Positions 15,871 through 24,377 of a DNA stretch of 64,000 nucleotides are shown in pieces. The notes beneath the pieces are model-generated. The model was not told where the DNA came from and made no database searches. It saw only the letters and a list, made by a program, of their open reading frames with translations. The DNA is from Bradyrhizobium nivariense. GTDB taxonomy: Bacteria; Pseudomonadota; Alphaproteobacteria; Rhizobiales; Xanthobacteraceae. The position numbers and the translations under genes were made by a program. The stretch is from contig NZ_JARVWW010000013.1 of assembly GCF_029846715.1 (NCBI RefSeq), forward strand, positions 1 through 64,000. The letters are read 5' to 3'. Positions within the stretch are counted from its first letter, which is position 1. Every line of letters starts with the position of its first letter.

Positions 15871-18800
15871 GTGCGTTATCGACGGAGCTCGACGGGAGGG
15901 CTCGTCGTCGCTCGTCTCTATTTGCGAAACAAAGTTGGATACAAATTGGCGCCCACCAGGAAAGCCCGGGCCACGACCGGCGTGATCAAGACGAAAAGCA
16001 AGGGCTCAAAAAGCCAAGGCTCAAAAAGCCAGGGCTTGAAAAGTAGCGGCTCAAAAAGCGGGAGCTCGAAAAGCAAGAGCTCGAAAAGCAAGAGCGCATC
16101 GCGTTCCGCGGTCTCGTCCTCATCGCCGCTCGGCATGCTGGCGCTGCATCTGCTGGAGCAGTGGGGCACGTCCGGCCGCGACGGCCTCGTCTTCCTCTGC
16201 GACGACGAGAGCAGGGCGGAGCGGCTGGGCGGCGTGATCCACGCCCTTGATCCCTCGGTCGAGGTGCTGGTGTTTCCGCGCCTGAACACGCTGCCCTTCG
16301 ACGGCCTCGAGCCGTCCCGCGAGATCGCGGGCCGGCGCAGCGCGGTGCTGCGGCGCCTCGCCAAGGCAAAGAAGCCGGTCTTCCTGGTGTCGACCGCAGA
16401 AGCCGTCATGGAACGGCTGCCACTGCCGGCGAGCTGGTCGCGGTCGAGCCTCACGCTGAAGGTGGGCGCGCCTTATTCCGGGCCCGAGCTGGAGACGCGG
16501 CTGGAAGCTCTCGGCTACGATCTCGACGAAGAGGCGGAGTATCCGGGCGGAGTCCTGTTCCATGGCAAGACGTTCGAAGTGTTTCCCGCCGGCGCGCTTG
16601 CTCCATTCCGGATCGAGCATTCCGGCGCAACGATCCGCAAGATCGTCGCCGTGGATCCGATCGAGCACGAGGTCGTCTACGAGACCGCAGAATTGATCAT
16701 CGACCCCATGTCCGAGCGGATCGCGCTGGGAGCTACGCGCGGACAGCGGGCGACACTGCCGGACTATTGCGGCCGTGCGCGATGGATCGTGGATGCCGGG
16801 GTGTCGGCCCACGCCGATAGCTGGCTGGGCACGATCGAAGAAGCGGCGGGCCGCAGGGATGCGGAGCGCGAATATCTGGGGCGGGCGGACTGGACGCGGC
16901 TGAAGAAGCGCATCAGCGTGCTGCCGCGCAAGGCTGCCTTCATCTCGACGCCGGAGTTCTCGAAGCTCGCCGCGCCGCGCAAGGCACTTCGCGCATTCGT
17001 CGCCGACATGCAAGGCGCGGGATCGCGGCTGCTGTTCGTCGCGGCCGTCGAGGACGACCTTCGCGCGATGGAGCGCATGAGCGGCATCAAGGCGGAGCGC
17101 CTGGCCGATTGGAGCGAGGTGTCGAAGGGTCGAAGCCGCGAAGGCGCGCTGCTGGCCGATTTCGACGCGGGGTTCATTGGCGCCGGCCGCAAGCCTCTGG
17201 TCGTCGTGACCGCGTCCGACGTGCTCGGCAGCCGGGCCCATCATCCACAGCCCATGGCGCGCTCCTGGAATCCGGCTTTCGATCATCCTGATGTGCCCGA
17301 GAAAGGCGCCGCCATCGTCCATCTGCAACGCGGGCTCGCCGTGCTCGACGGCTTGCAGACCCTCGACATGGGGCGGGGATCGCGGCGCGAGATGATCAGG
17401 CTCGCCTTTGCCGGCGACAATGCCGTGCTCGTTCCGCCGGCCGATCTTGCGGTGATCTGGCCGTATGCCGGCGAGCCCGGCAAGCTGACGCTGGACAAGG
17501 CGGACGGTAGCAGCTGGTGGGCGCGGCGGACCGCGGCGGAAGCGGAAATTCAGGTCGCTGCCAAGGCGCTCGCCAAGCACATCAGCCAGCGCCGCCGCCG
17601 CCGTGCACCCAAACTGGTGCCGCCGGGGGCTACTTACGAAAAATTCGTCGCGCGCTTCCCCTATTTCACCACAGTCGACCAGGCCCAGGCGATTCAGGAC
17701 GTCCTCGAAGATCTCGCGTCGGGCCATCCCATGGACAGGGTGATCTGCGGCGACGTCGGATTTGGCAAGACCGAGGTGGCGCTGCGGGCGGCCGCCGCGG
17801 TGGCGCTGTCGGGCAAGCAGGTGGCGATCGCGGCGCCGACAACGGTGCTGGCCCGGCAGCATGTCGAAACCTTCCGCAAGCGGTTCGGCCCTCTCGGGAT
17901 CGAGGTGGGAAGCCTGTCGCGGGCCAATTCAGGCCCGGAGACGCGAGAGACGAAGGAAGGGCTGCGGCGCGGCAGGCTGAAAGTCGTGGTCGGCACGCAG
18001 GCTCTTGCGGCAAAGGACGTGAAGTTCGCCGATCTTGGCCTCGTCATCATCGACGAAGAGCAGCACTTCGGGGCGGCGGAGAAGGCGAAGCTTTCAGGAC
18101 TGGCCAAGGGGGCCCATTCGCTCTGGATGAGCGCCACGCCGATACCGCGCACGCTCGCCGCTGGTCTTGCCGGCTTCAGGGATCTCAGCGTGATCGCCTC
18201 GCCGCCGGTTCATCGCCTTCCCATCGTGACCAGGATCGCGCCGCTTTCGGAGGCTGCCATTGCCGCGGCGCTGCTGCGCGAGCGGCGGCGGAACGGACAG
18301 AGCTTCCTGATCTGTCCGCGCATCCAGGATCTGGAGCCGATGCTGGCGCGTGTGCAATCGGTGGCGCCGGAGCTGCGCATCGTCTGCCTTCACGGCAGAT
18401 TGCCCGTCGAGGAGATCGACGACCGGATGATGAGTTTCGTCGACGGCGACGCGGATGTGCTGTTGGCGACCAATATCGTGGAAAGCGGTCTCGACATTCC
18501 GCGCGCGAACACCATCGCGGTGTGCTGGCCCGAAAAGTTCGGTCTTGCGCAGCTCCATCAGCTCAGGGGGCGGGTGGGACGCGGCGGCACGCGCGCGTTT
18601 GCCCATCTGCTGACGGAATCGACTTCGGAGCAGTCCGAGAAGCGTTTGGCGGTGCTGGAGGAGTTCAGCAAGCCGGGTGCCGGCTTTGCGATCAGCGAGC
18701 GCGATCTCGACCTCAGGGGCGCCGGCGATCTGTTCTCGGAACAGCAGTCCGGGCATGTCCAGGTGTTCGGACCCGTGCTCTACAGTCACCTTCTGAAGTT

Positions 18801-19251
18801 GGCCTCCGAGCGCACCAGCGACACCGGCACCGATCTGTGGGTCCCCGATCTCAATCTTCCGCTGGCCGACATGTTGCCTGAAGGTTACGTGCAATCGGAA
18901 GCGGTCCGGCTCGAGATCTATGGGCGCGCGGCCAGGTGCCGAAGCGACGACGATCTGGAAGATCTGGAGGAGGAGATCTCGCGTCGTTTCGGCCGGCTGC
19001 CGCCGGAGGCCCGCGACTTCTTCGCAGCCGCCAGGCTCCGGATCGATTGCAAGCGGCGCGGCATCGTCAGGCTCGATGTCGGGCCCGAGGCCGTCGCCGC
19101 GACGTTCCTGCCGGGGCGGCTGCGGAAATCCAGGGGGAAGTCCGAGGCGCGATCACTCCAGCGCGACGGCGACCGCGTTGTCTATTCCGGCCGCCGCGAC
19201 GAGGATCCGTTCAGCCGGGTCGACGAGTTCCTCGACCTGCTGGACGCCTAA
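15871..19251 (+). CDS. Mfd-like transcription-repair coupling helicase with Lys/Ser-repeat N-terminus
   Basis: A 1126-residue SF2 translocase with the full Mfd layout, in divergent form. In order: a Lys/Ser/Gly-rich tail (about residues 42-78), a UvrB-like damage-recognition region (about 85-330), an RNA-polymerase-interacting region of CarD type (about 475-545: GAAIVHLQRGLAVLDGLQTL), a helicase with Walker A GDVGFGKTE, DEEQHFG (motif II), SATPIPRTLAAGL (motif III) and LHQLRGRVGRGG (motif VI), and a C-terminal TRCF domain. The Walker and motif II residues are intact. The encoded tail comes from near-repeats of CTCAAAAAGC and CTCGAAAAGC. The GTG start at 15871 is uncertain; GTG 15982 is an alternative. 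It may be a second, specialised Mfd beside a canonical one elsewhere. Confidence 0.85.
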   Translation: MRYRRSSTGGLVVARLYLRNKVGYKLAPTRKARATTGVIKTKSKGSKSQGSKSQGLKSSGSKSGSSKSKSSKSKSASRSAVSSSSPLGMLALHLLEQWGTSGRDGLVFLCDDESRAERLGGVIHALDPSVEVLVFPRLNTLPFDGLEPSREIAGRRSAVLRRLAKAKKPVFLVSTAEAVMERLPLPASWSRSSLTLKVGAPYSGPELETRLEALGYDLDEEAEYPGGVLFHGKTFEVFPAGALAPFRIEHSGATIRKIVAVDPIEHEVVYETAELIIDPMSERIALGATRGQRATLPDYCGRARWIVDAGVSAHADSWLGTIEEAAGRRDAEREYLGRADWTRLKKRISVLPRKAAFISTPEFSKLAAPRKALRAFVADMQGAGSRLLFVAAVEDDLRAMERMSGIKAERLADWSEVSKGRSREGALLADFDAGFIGAGRKPLVVVTASDVLGSRAHHPQPMARSWNPAFDHPDVPEKGAAIVHLQRGLAVLDGLQTLDMGRGSRREMIRLAFAGDNAVLVPPADLAVIWPYAGEPGKLTLDKADGSSWWARRTAAEAEIQVAAKALAKHISQRRRRRAPKLVPPGATYEKFVARFPYFTTVDQAQAIQDVLEDLASGHPMDRVICGDVGFGKTEVALRAAAAVALSGKQVAIAAPTTVLARQHVETFRKRFGPLGIEVGSLSRANSGPETRETKEGLRRGRLKVVVGTQALAAKDVKFADLGLVIIDEEQHFGAAEKAKLSGLAKGAHSLWMSATPIPRTLAAGLAGFRDLSVIASPPVHRLPIVTRIAPLSEAAIAAALLRERRRNGQSFLICPRIQDLEPMLARVQSVAPELRIVCLHGRLPVEEIDDRMMSFVDGDADVLLATNIVESGLDIPRANTIAVCWPEKFGLAQLHQLRGRVGRGGTRAFAHLLTESTSEQSEKRLAVLEEFSKPGAGFAISERDLDLRGAGDLFSEQQSGHVQVFGPVLYSHLLKLASERTSDTGTDLWVPDLNLPLADMLPEGYVQSEAVRLEIYGRAARCRSDDDLEDLEEEISRRFGRLPPEARDFFAAARLRIDCKRRGIVRLDVGPEAVAATFLPGRLRKSRGKSEARSLQRDGDRVVYSGRRDEDPFSRVDEFLDLLDA

Positions 19252-19351
19252 AGCATGATCCGGAAAAGTGCAAAGCGGTTTTCCGAAAAGATCATGCTCA
19301 AACAACAACCTAAAGCGCGATGATGATTCACCCTCATCTCATCGCGCTTTA
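19249..19351 (-). repeat. Palindromic intergenic repeat, copy 2 (inverted)
   Basis: Reverse complement of the element at 13155-13256, with the same two hairpins. Its first bases (TAAAGCATGATC) provide the stop codon of the Mfd-like gene. It may also act as a bidirectional terminator between that gene and the convergent small secreted-protein gene. Confidence 0.88.
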
Positions 19352-19365
19352 GTGCGCGCGTTCGT

Positions 19366-19659
19366 TCAGCGTTGGTCCGGACGCTTGGCAGGCGGCCCGC
19401 TCTTGTTGCCCGGTGCGCCCTGGATATTCGCCGGGTCCTGCGATTGCACCGCGGTGTTGCCGGTGGAGCTCGTTGAACTCGATCCAACGGTTTCACCGGG
19501 CTTGGCGGCCGGCCCGCTCTTGTTGCCGGGCTGTCCGGGAATGCCGGCACCCGAATTCTGCGCGCTCGGCGCAGACGAAACGTCAGGCTTGCTGGCCTGC
19601 GCCAAAGCTGCTGCAGGCAGCGCAAGGGCGGCGAGGATAACGACACCTGTGAACTTCAT
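19366..19659 (-). CDS. Small secreted protein with PGNKSGP repeats
   Basis: A 97-residue protein with a clear signal peptide (MKFTGVVILAALALPAAALA, cleavage after AQA). The mature part is low complexity, rich in Pro, Gly, Ser, Asn and Lys, and carries two copies of PGNKSGP (about residues 46-52 and 84-90). I start at ATG 19659 because the signal peptide begins there and GGAGAACACC precedes it. Such short exported proteins recur in Bradyrhizobium; their function is unknown. It converges on the Mfd-like gene across the palindromic repeat. Confidence 0.75.
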   Translation of the reverse strand: MKFTGVVILAALALPAAALAQASKPDVSSAPSAQNSGAGIPGQPGNKSGPAAKPGETVGSSSTSSTGNTAVQSQDPANIQGAPGNKSGPPAKRPDQR

Positions 19660-19827
19660 CTCGGTGTTCTCCGACTGATGCCCCATCTGCTCGAACGCCG
19701 GCGACCTGCGTGCGTTCCTTGTTGTCGTCAACGCGAAGCGTCGGCGCGCGGCGCAGGCTGGAGGCCGCCCGCGTCAGGGCGTCGTCTGAATGTACTGTTG
19801 ATCCATCGTTTGCCCCCGAATAGCGCT

Positions 19828-20097
19828 TCAAGACGTTGGTGCGGTCGCCGTCACTTCGGCTGTCGCCTGCTCGCCGGTGGCTGCCGAAGCGAACACGGCA
19901 TCGTCCGGCTTGGGCAGCGTGGTTGCCCTTTGCAGTGCTGCCTCCTTGTTGATGGCCGCAATCGAGTTGCCGATCCGCTCGACGATGCTGGTCAGCTCCG
20001 CGTCGGACAGTCCGAGACGCTTTCTGACGAGGCGCACCTGAGTACGGTCGGCCAGGTCGAGCTTGTTGCGGATCGGTTGTGGCTTCGAGCGGCGCAT
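19828..20097 (-). CDS. DUF3606 domain-containing protein
   Basis: An 89-residue protein. The segment RNKLDLADRTQVRLVRKRLG, then LSDAELTSIVERIGNSIAAI, is the DUF3606 pattern, a short helical domain found mainly in proteobacteria with no known role. The C-terminal third is Ala/Thr-rich and probably disordered. ATG 20097 is preferred because CAGGAG lies 8 bases upstream; the open frame extends nine codons further. It is divergent from the SDR gene. Confidence 0.75.
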   Translation of the reverse strand: MRRSKPQPIRNKLDLADRTQVRLVRKRLGLSDAELTSIVERIGNSIAAINKEAALQRATTLPKPDDAVFASAATGEQATAEVTATAPTS

Positions 20098-20245
20098 GGC
20101 GAAAACTCCTGTGTAGAATTGCAACCGTCCCTCAGGCGATTCCGTTCCTCGCTTGCCGTGCAGTTGCCCGTCGCGAGGCCAGACAGGACGGCGAGGAACG
20201 CTTCCGACGGCTTTCCGTTAGCCAGCAAATTCCCGGAGCCGCTCC

Positions 20246-21103
20246 ATGACCGAATATCCAAAGCCGCCTTTTCCTTCGCAGCAGCAATCGATGCCCGGTT
20301 CGACGCGCGCGATGAATCCTCGACCGGATCACGGCGAGGAGAGTTACAGGGGCGCGGCGCGCCTGGCCGGAAAGAAGGCGATCATCACAGGGGGCGACAG
20401 CGGCATCGGCCGCGCGGTCGCGATCGCCTACGCTCGGGAAGGCGCGGACATCGTCATCGCCTATTTGAACGAGGACGAGGATGCCGCCGAGGTCAAGACG
20501 CTGGTGGAGCGGGAGCGACGCAAGATCGTCCTGATCCCCGGCGACATCCGCAATCCCGATCATTGCCGTGCGATCGTCCGGCGCACCGTCGAGGAGCTCG
20601 GCGGAATAGACATCCTCGTCAATAACGCGGCCCATCAGGCCACGTTCAAGGACATCGCTGACATCAGCGACGAGGAATGGCAGCGGACGTTCGAGACCAA
20701 CATCCACGCCATGTTCTATCTCACCAAGGCTGCGGTCCCCCACATGCGCCCGGGAGCGGCGATCATCAACACGGCGTCGGTGAACTCCGACATGCCGAAC
20801 CCGACCCTGCTGGCTTATGCCGCGACCAAGGGCGCCATCCAGAATTTTACCGGTGGGCTCGCCCAGATGCTGGCGGCGAAGGGCATTCGGGTCAACGCGG
20901 TTGCCCCGGGTCCGATCTGGACGCCGCTCATTCCGTCGACCATGCCGGAGGACACCGTCAAGAATTTCGGCAAGCAGGTGCCGATGCAGCGCGCCGGCCA
21001 GCCGGCCGAACTCGCGACCGCCTATGTCATGCTTGCCGATCCGCTCTCGAGCTACACATCGGGAGCGACCCTGGCTGTCACCGGTGGGAAGCCGTTCATC
21101 TGA
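20246..21103 (+). CDS. SDR family oxidoreductase (YghA/GSP39-like)
   Basis: A 285-residue NAD(P)-dependent short-chain dehydrogenase. The first ~40 residues (Pro-rich, YPKPPFPSQQQSMPGS) are the extension typical of the YghA/general stress protein 39 group. Then come the nucleotide site GGDSGIGRAVAIAYAREGAD, the NNAAHQ motif, catalytic Ser in INTASVNSD, Tyr and Lys in LAYAATKGAI, and the end TSGATLAVTGGKPFI. The family is often stress-induced and reduces aldehydes or ketones; the substrate is unknown. It stands alone, divergent from the DUF3606 gene. Confidence 0.9.
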   Translation: MTEYPKPPFPSQQQSMPGSTRAMNPRPDHGEESYRGAARLAGKKAIITGGDSGIGRAVAIAYAREGADIVIAYLNEDEDAAEVKTLVERERRKIVLIPGDIRNPDHCRAIVRRTVEELGGIDILVNNAAHQATFKDIADISDEEWQRTFETNIHAMFYLTKAAVPHMRPGAAIINTASVNSDMPNPTLLAYAATKGAIQNFTGGLAQMLAAKGIRVNAVAPGPIWTPLIPSTMPEDTVKNFGKQVPMQRAGQPAELATAYVMLADPLSSYTSGATLAVTGGKPFI

Positions 21104-21142
21104 CCGCAGTGTCCATAAGTTGATGCGGCCAGCACAATGAGA

Positions 21143-21174
21143 ACGTGGCGACGCCGCGAGCCGGGACGCCACGT
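21143..21174. terminator. Inverted repeat between convergent genes
   Basis: ACGTGGCG (21143-21150) and CGCCACGT (21167-21174) form a perfect 8-bp stem with a 16-nt loop. It lies 40 bp after the SDR stop and 34 bp from the end of the convergent DUF892 remnant. It fits a bidirectional terminator, although no long T-run follows. Confidence 0.5.
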
Positions 21175-21207
21175 CTTGATTAGTACGTCTCGATCAGCAC
21201 GTCTCGA

Positions 21208-21465
21208 TCACGCGGCGCTGGACGCCTTGGCGTTGACGCCCTTGCGCAGCGCGACCGTGTTCAGCTTGGTGTTGACGGCTTTCTCTTCGTTCAGATTGGT
21301 CGTGAGGAAGCGTACGATGTCGTCGTGCCCGAGTTCCTCCGCCCAGGCGATCAGCGTGCCGTAGCGGCACATTTCATAATGCTCGACGGCCTGCGCGTTG
21401 GCCACGATCGCGGCGTCGAGCACGGCCTTGTCCTCGATCTCGCCGGCGGTCCACGACGTCTCCTT
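21208..21465 (-). pseudogene. C-terminal remnant of a DUF892 (YciE/YciF) protein
   Basis: The frame reads ETSWTAGEIEDKAVLDAAIV followed by ANAQAVEHYEMCRYGTLIAW and AEELGHDDIVRFLTTNLNEE. This is the last half of the YciE/YciF ferritin-like family, whose members are about 160-170 residues. The diiron-site motif EHYE in the third helix is there, but the N-terminal helices with the other ligands are missing. A TGA stop lies directly upstream (21466-21468 on the complement), and no start with a ribosome site precedes the remnant. A 71-residue peptide from ATG 21423 could be made, but it would not form the four-helix bundle. Confidence 0.7.
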
Positions 21466-21536
21466 TCACAGTGATGGAACTGGAACGCTGCACCGCCGCG
21501 GCTGTTCCATTCCCGTGCGCAGATCAGGAGAACCGA

Positions 21537-21731
21537 ATGAGCGATGCAGCAGATCATCTTGCGAACCTGCTCGGACGAGCGGCGATGGACGTGTGGGGCG
21601 ACATGCCTCGCGACATCCAGGAAGCACTGTTCGAGACCGCCATGAAGGGACGGGCTGCGGAGCGGGAAGAGCTCGCGCGGCTGCTGCACGATCGGCATCC
21701 CCGCACGCTTCATCCGGCGCGGCCGGGCTGA
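21537..21731 (+). CDS. Conserved hypothetical protein, 64 residues
   Basis: A short helical protein (DAADHLANLLGRAAMDVWGD, then MPRDIQEALFETAM and a His/Arg-rich tail HDRHPRTLHPARPG). CAGGAG at 21525-21530 is well placed before ATG 21537, which is the main reason to accept it. Similar 60-70 residue proteins occur in Bradyrhizobium; no function is known. It is not obviously linked to its neighbours. Confidence 0.6.
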   Translation: MSDAADHLANLLGRAAMDVWGDMPRDIQEALFETAMKGRAAEREELARLLHDRHPRTLHPARPG

Positions 21732-21865
21732 CGCGGCGGCGGGAACGATCGCGCGAGAAGCCGATTGGTAAATTGGGCGATGCGCGGCGAGCGGATTCCG
21801 ACGAAGCCCGCGAGCAGTAGCGCTCCACCTTGAGTCAAACCTGTGAGTCGATCGGCGTGACTGAG

Positions 21866-22054
21866 ATGATCATCGGAAAATGGTACGACCCGATCTCGCA
21901 GCGATGGATCGTGCCCCGCGAGGAACGTCCCGTGGCGGCCTATTCGCAGTCCAGCGCGGAGAAGGGGCTCGACACCCGCAAGCTCGATACCCGCAAGACG
22001 GGCGAGGTGCAGCGGATCTGGGACCTGTTGGTCGATTGCTGCGCAAGTGGTTGA
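21866..22054 (+). CDS. Hypothetical protein, 62 residues
   Basis: A small open frame with ATG 21866 (in-frame GTG 21857 as alternative). It contains a near-duplicated LDTRKLDTRK and ends in LLVDCCASG. No family is recognised and no strong ribosome site is visible. Support rests on codon composition only, so it may be spurious. Confidence 0.35.
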   Translation: MIIGKWYDPISQRWIVPREERPVAAYSQSSAEKGLDTRKLDTRKTGEVQRIWDLLVDCCASG

Positions 22055-22148
22055 TGATGCCACGCCGATGGCCATCTCCGGCGTGCTCCATCGCTCGCCT
22101 TGATTGACAAGCCAAGAAGCCCCTCGATGCGGAAGCCCGGCTAATCCT

Positions 22149-22162
22149 GTTCACATGTGAAC
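22149..22162. promoter_or_regulatory. Perfect 14-bp palindrome
   Basis: GTTCACATGTGAAC reads the same on both strands. It lies between two convergent genes (small hypothetical and binding-protein gene), so it is not in an obvious promoter. It could be an operator for an unannotated transcript or a chance dyad. Confidence 0.35.
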
Positions 22163-22249
22163 ACAACTGCCGCAACAGAAGCGCCGACACTGCGTCAAAC
22201 CTCGACCGTCAATTTGCCGGCAGGGATTGAGCGTCCAGCCTCTCCGCCC

Positions 22250-24037
22250 TCAGCTCCGATACCAGCTCGCCAGATTCCAGGTCGTGACGTCCCACCCCGA
22301 GATGTCGGCCATGAGGTTGTTGCCGCCGGCGCCGACGATGTTGCGCGAGAGCAGCGGCAGGAACACGTTGGCCTCGCAGAAAGTCTCGTCGACCTTGATC
22401 AGCAGCGCGGCGCGCTTGACCGGATCGAGCTCGTTCTGGGCGGCCTTGTAGGCCTTGTCGGCCTCGGGAGCCGACCAGCGCGAGATATTTCGACCCAGCC
22501 ATTTGTTCTCCTTGTTGGCGATCTCCCAGGAGACGCACTGGTTCAAGAACCGCTCGGGATCGGGCTGCGGTTGCGTCGTGTTGTACATCTCCATGTCGCA
22601 ATAGAATTTCGAATAGGTGTCGGGGTTGCCGACGTCCGACGAGAAGAACACCGATGCGGTGACCGACTTGAGCTCGATCTCGATGCCGGCTTTCTGGCAG
22701 GCCTGCTTGATGATGGCCTGCGTCTTCTGGCGTGGGGCGTTGATCGACGTCTGGAAGACGTATTTGAGCTTCTTGCCGTCCTTCTCGCGGATGCCGTCCG
22801 CGCCCTTCTTCCAGCCGGCCTCGTCGAGGATCTTGTTCGCCTTGTCGACGTCGAACGCGTATGTCAGCTTGCCCGACTTGAACTGCGAGGGCGCGTTGAC
22901 GAAGCTCGCCGTGGCGACACCGCCGCGGCCGTAGATGAATTTCTGGATCGCCTCGCGATCGATCAGGAGGTTGATCGCCCGGCGAACGGCGGGATCGGAC
23001 AGCGTCGGATGCTTGGTCTTGACGCTGGAGCGCTCGCCGTCGACCTCGGTCCATGGGTCAGTCGTGTTGAGGATGATGAACTCGACGTTGCCGGAGGGGG
23101 TGACATCGACCTTGCCTTTCCCGCTCGCCTCCATGCGCTTGAGGACCTCCTCCTCCACCAGCAGGTTCCAGGCATAGTCGTATTCGCCGGTCTGCAGCAC
23201 GGCCCGCGCAGCGGAGACCGCGTCACCGCCGCCCTTGACCTCGAGCGTGTCGAAATGCGGCTGGTTCTCGACGTGATAGTCGGCATTGCGCTCGGCCCTG
23301 ATCAAATCGCCCGGCTTGAACTCGACGAATTTGTACGGGCCGGTACCGACCGGCTTCAGATTGCCGGGAGCTTCGCGCGACTTTGCGCCGGCGTAGTCGC
23401 CGAAATGATGTTTTGGCAGGATCTGGCCGACCGAGCCGACGAAGGGATCGGCCCAGAACGGCGTCGGGCTCTTGAAGTTCACCTTGACGGTGTGGTCATC
23501 GACCTTCTCGACCTTGATGTCCTTGTAGGATCCCGTGCTGTACGCGGCGGTGGCCAGGTCCGCAGCGTATATCCAGGTAAAGACGACGTCGTCGGCGGTA
23601 AAGGGCTTGCCATCGTGCCATGTCACGCCCTGCTTCAACTTCCAGGTCACGCTCATGCCGTCTGCCGAAAGGCCGCCGTTCGCCTTGGTCGGGACCTCGG
23701 CGGCGAGGCAGGGGATGAGGTTGCCGTCCTTGTCCCAGCCGGCGAGCGGCTCGAAGAAGATGCGCGAGGCGATCTGATCCTTGGTGCCGATCGCGAAATG
23801 CGGATTGAGCAGCGTCGGAGCCTGCCAGAGCAGGATCTTGAGCGAGCCGCCGCCGCCGGCCTTGGTCGGCTTGTATTGCAGCGTGGCGTCCGCCATCGCC
23901 ACGTCGTTCCAGACCAGGATCTGGCTCGCGACCGGCGCGGCGATCCCGATCGCGGCCATCGTCTTCATGAACGAGCGTCGCGACAGCGTGCCTTGCTTCA
24001 CCTCCGCGATGGACTTGCGGATTTCGTTTTCGTTCAT
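22250..24037 (-). CDS. Peptide-type ABC transporter substrate-binding protein
   Basis: A 595-residue periplasmic protein of the SBP_bac_5 (DppA/OppA) family. The N-terminus has a twin-arginine motif (LSRRSFMKTMAAIGIAAPVA), so export by the Tat route is likely. Family landmarks are PHFAIGTKDQIASRIFFEPL, WKLKQGVTWHDGKPFTADDV (the classic SBP_5 signature), PVGTGPYKFVEFKPGDLI and SDPAVRRAINLLIDREAIQK. It is about 50 residues longer than the average member. No permease or ATPase genes are adjacent, so it is an orphan receptor, or its partners are elsewhere. The ligand (peptide, opine or other) is unknown. Confidence 0.9.
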   Translation of the reverse strand: MNENEIRKSIAEVKQGTLSRRSFMKTMAAIGIAAPVASQILVWNDVAMADATLQYKPTKAGGGGSLKILLWQAPTLLNPHFAIGTKDQIASRIFFEPLAGWDKDGNLIPCLAAEVPTKANGGLSADGMSVTWKLKQGVTWHDGKPFTADDVVFTWIYAADLATAAYSTGSYKDIKVEKVDDHTVKVNFKSPTPFWADPFVGSVGQILPKHHFGDYAGAKSREAPGNLKPVGTGPYKFVEFKPGDLIRAERNADYHVENQPHFDTLEVKGGGDAVSAARAVLQTGEYDYAWNLLVEEEVLKRMEASGKGKVDVTPSGNVEFIILNTTDPWTEVDGERSSVKTKHPTLSDPAVRRAINLLIDREAIQKFIYGRGGVATASFVNAPSQFKSGKLTYAFDVDKANKILDEAGWKKGADGIREKDGKKLKYVFQTSINAPRQKTQAIIKQACQKAGIEIELKSVTASVFFSSDVGNPDTYSKFYCDMEMYNTTQPQPDPERFLNQCVSWEIANKENKWLGRNISRWSAPEADKAYKAAQNELDPVKRAALLIKVDETFCEANVFLPLLSRNIVGAGGNNLMADISGWDVTTWNLASWYRS

Positions 24038-24377
24038 CGGAGGATCCCCACTTCAAGGACGAGTCGTCACCGGCCAAGACCCATCATGTTTCATCAAGGG
24101 CGAGGCGGCAATGCCAACAAGGTCGGATAACCCTGCGGCGAAATGACGAAGGTGCGGACGGCAGCCGTGGTTGCCGAGGCGCGGTAGCTGGATCGCCGCC
24201 CGAGAGATCCAGGCGGCGATCCAGTGCGAACTAGGTGAACTTGGGAAAGTTCTAAGACCGCGCCGGAAGCTAACCCGGTCGCAGCGGACACATCAAGTTT
24301 CGCGATGTTGCCCCAGTCGGAGATTGATTGCAGCCGCCAGGAAATTGCCACACATGACTATCCGAGACTCCAATGCG
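24038..24377. other. No gene recognised
   Basis: The upstream region of the binding-protein gene. I see no operator-like dyad and no credible open frame. Confidence 0.4.

Noticed and set aside
14633..15985. A 450-codon plus-strand frame opposite DUF3750 and through the 86-residue gene
   Set aside because: The product is Arg/Gly/Ala-rich with no domain; DUF3750 on the other strand is recognisable.
22157..24130. A 657-codon plus-strand frame opposite the peptide-binding protein gene
   Set aside because: The opposite strand encodes a clear SBP_bac_5 protein with Tat signal; the antisense product has no family features.
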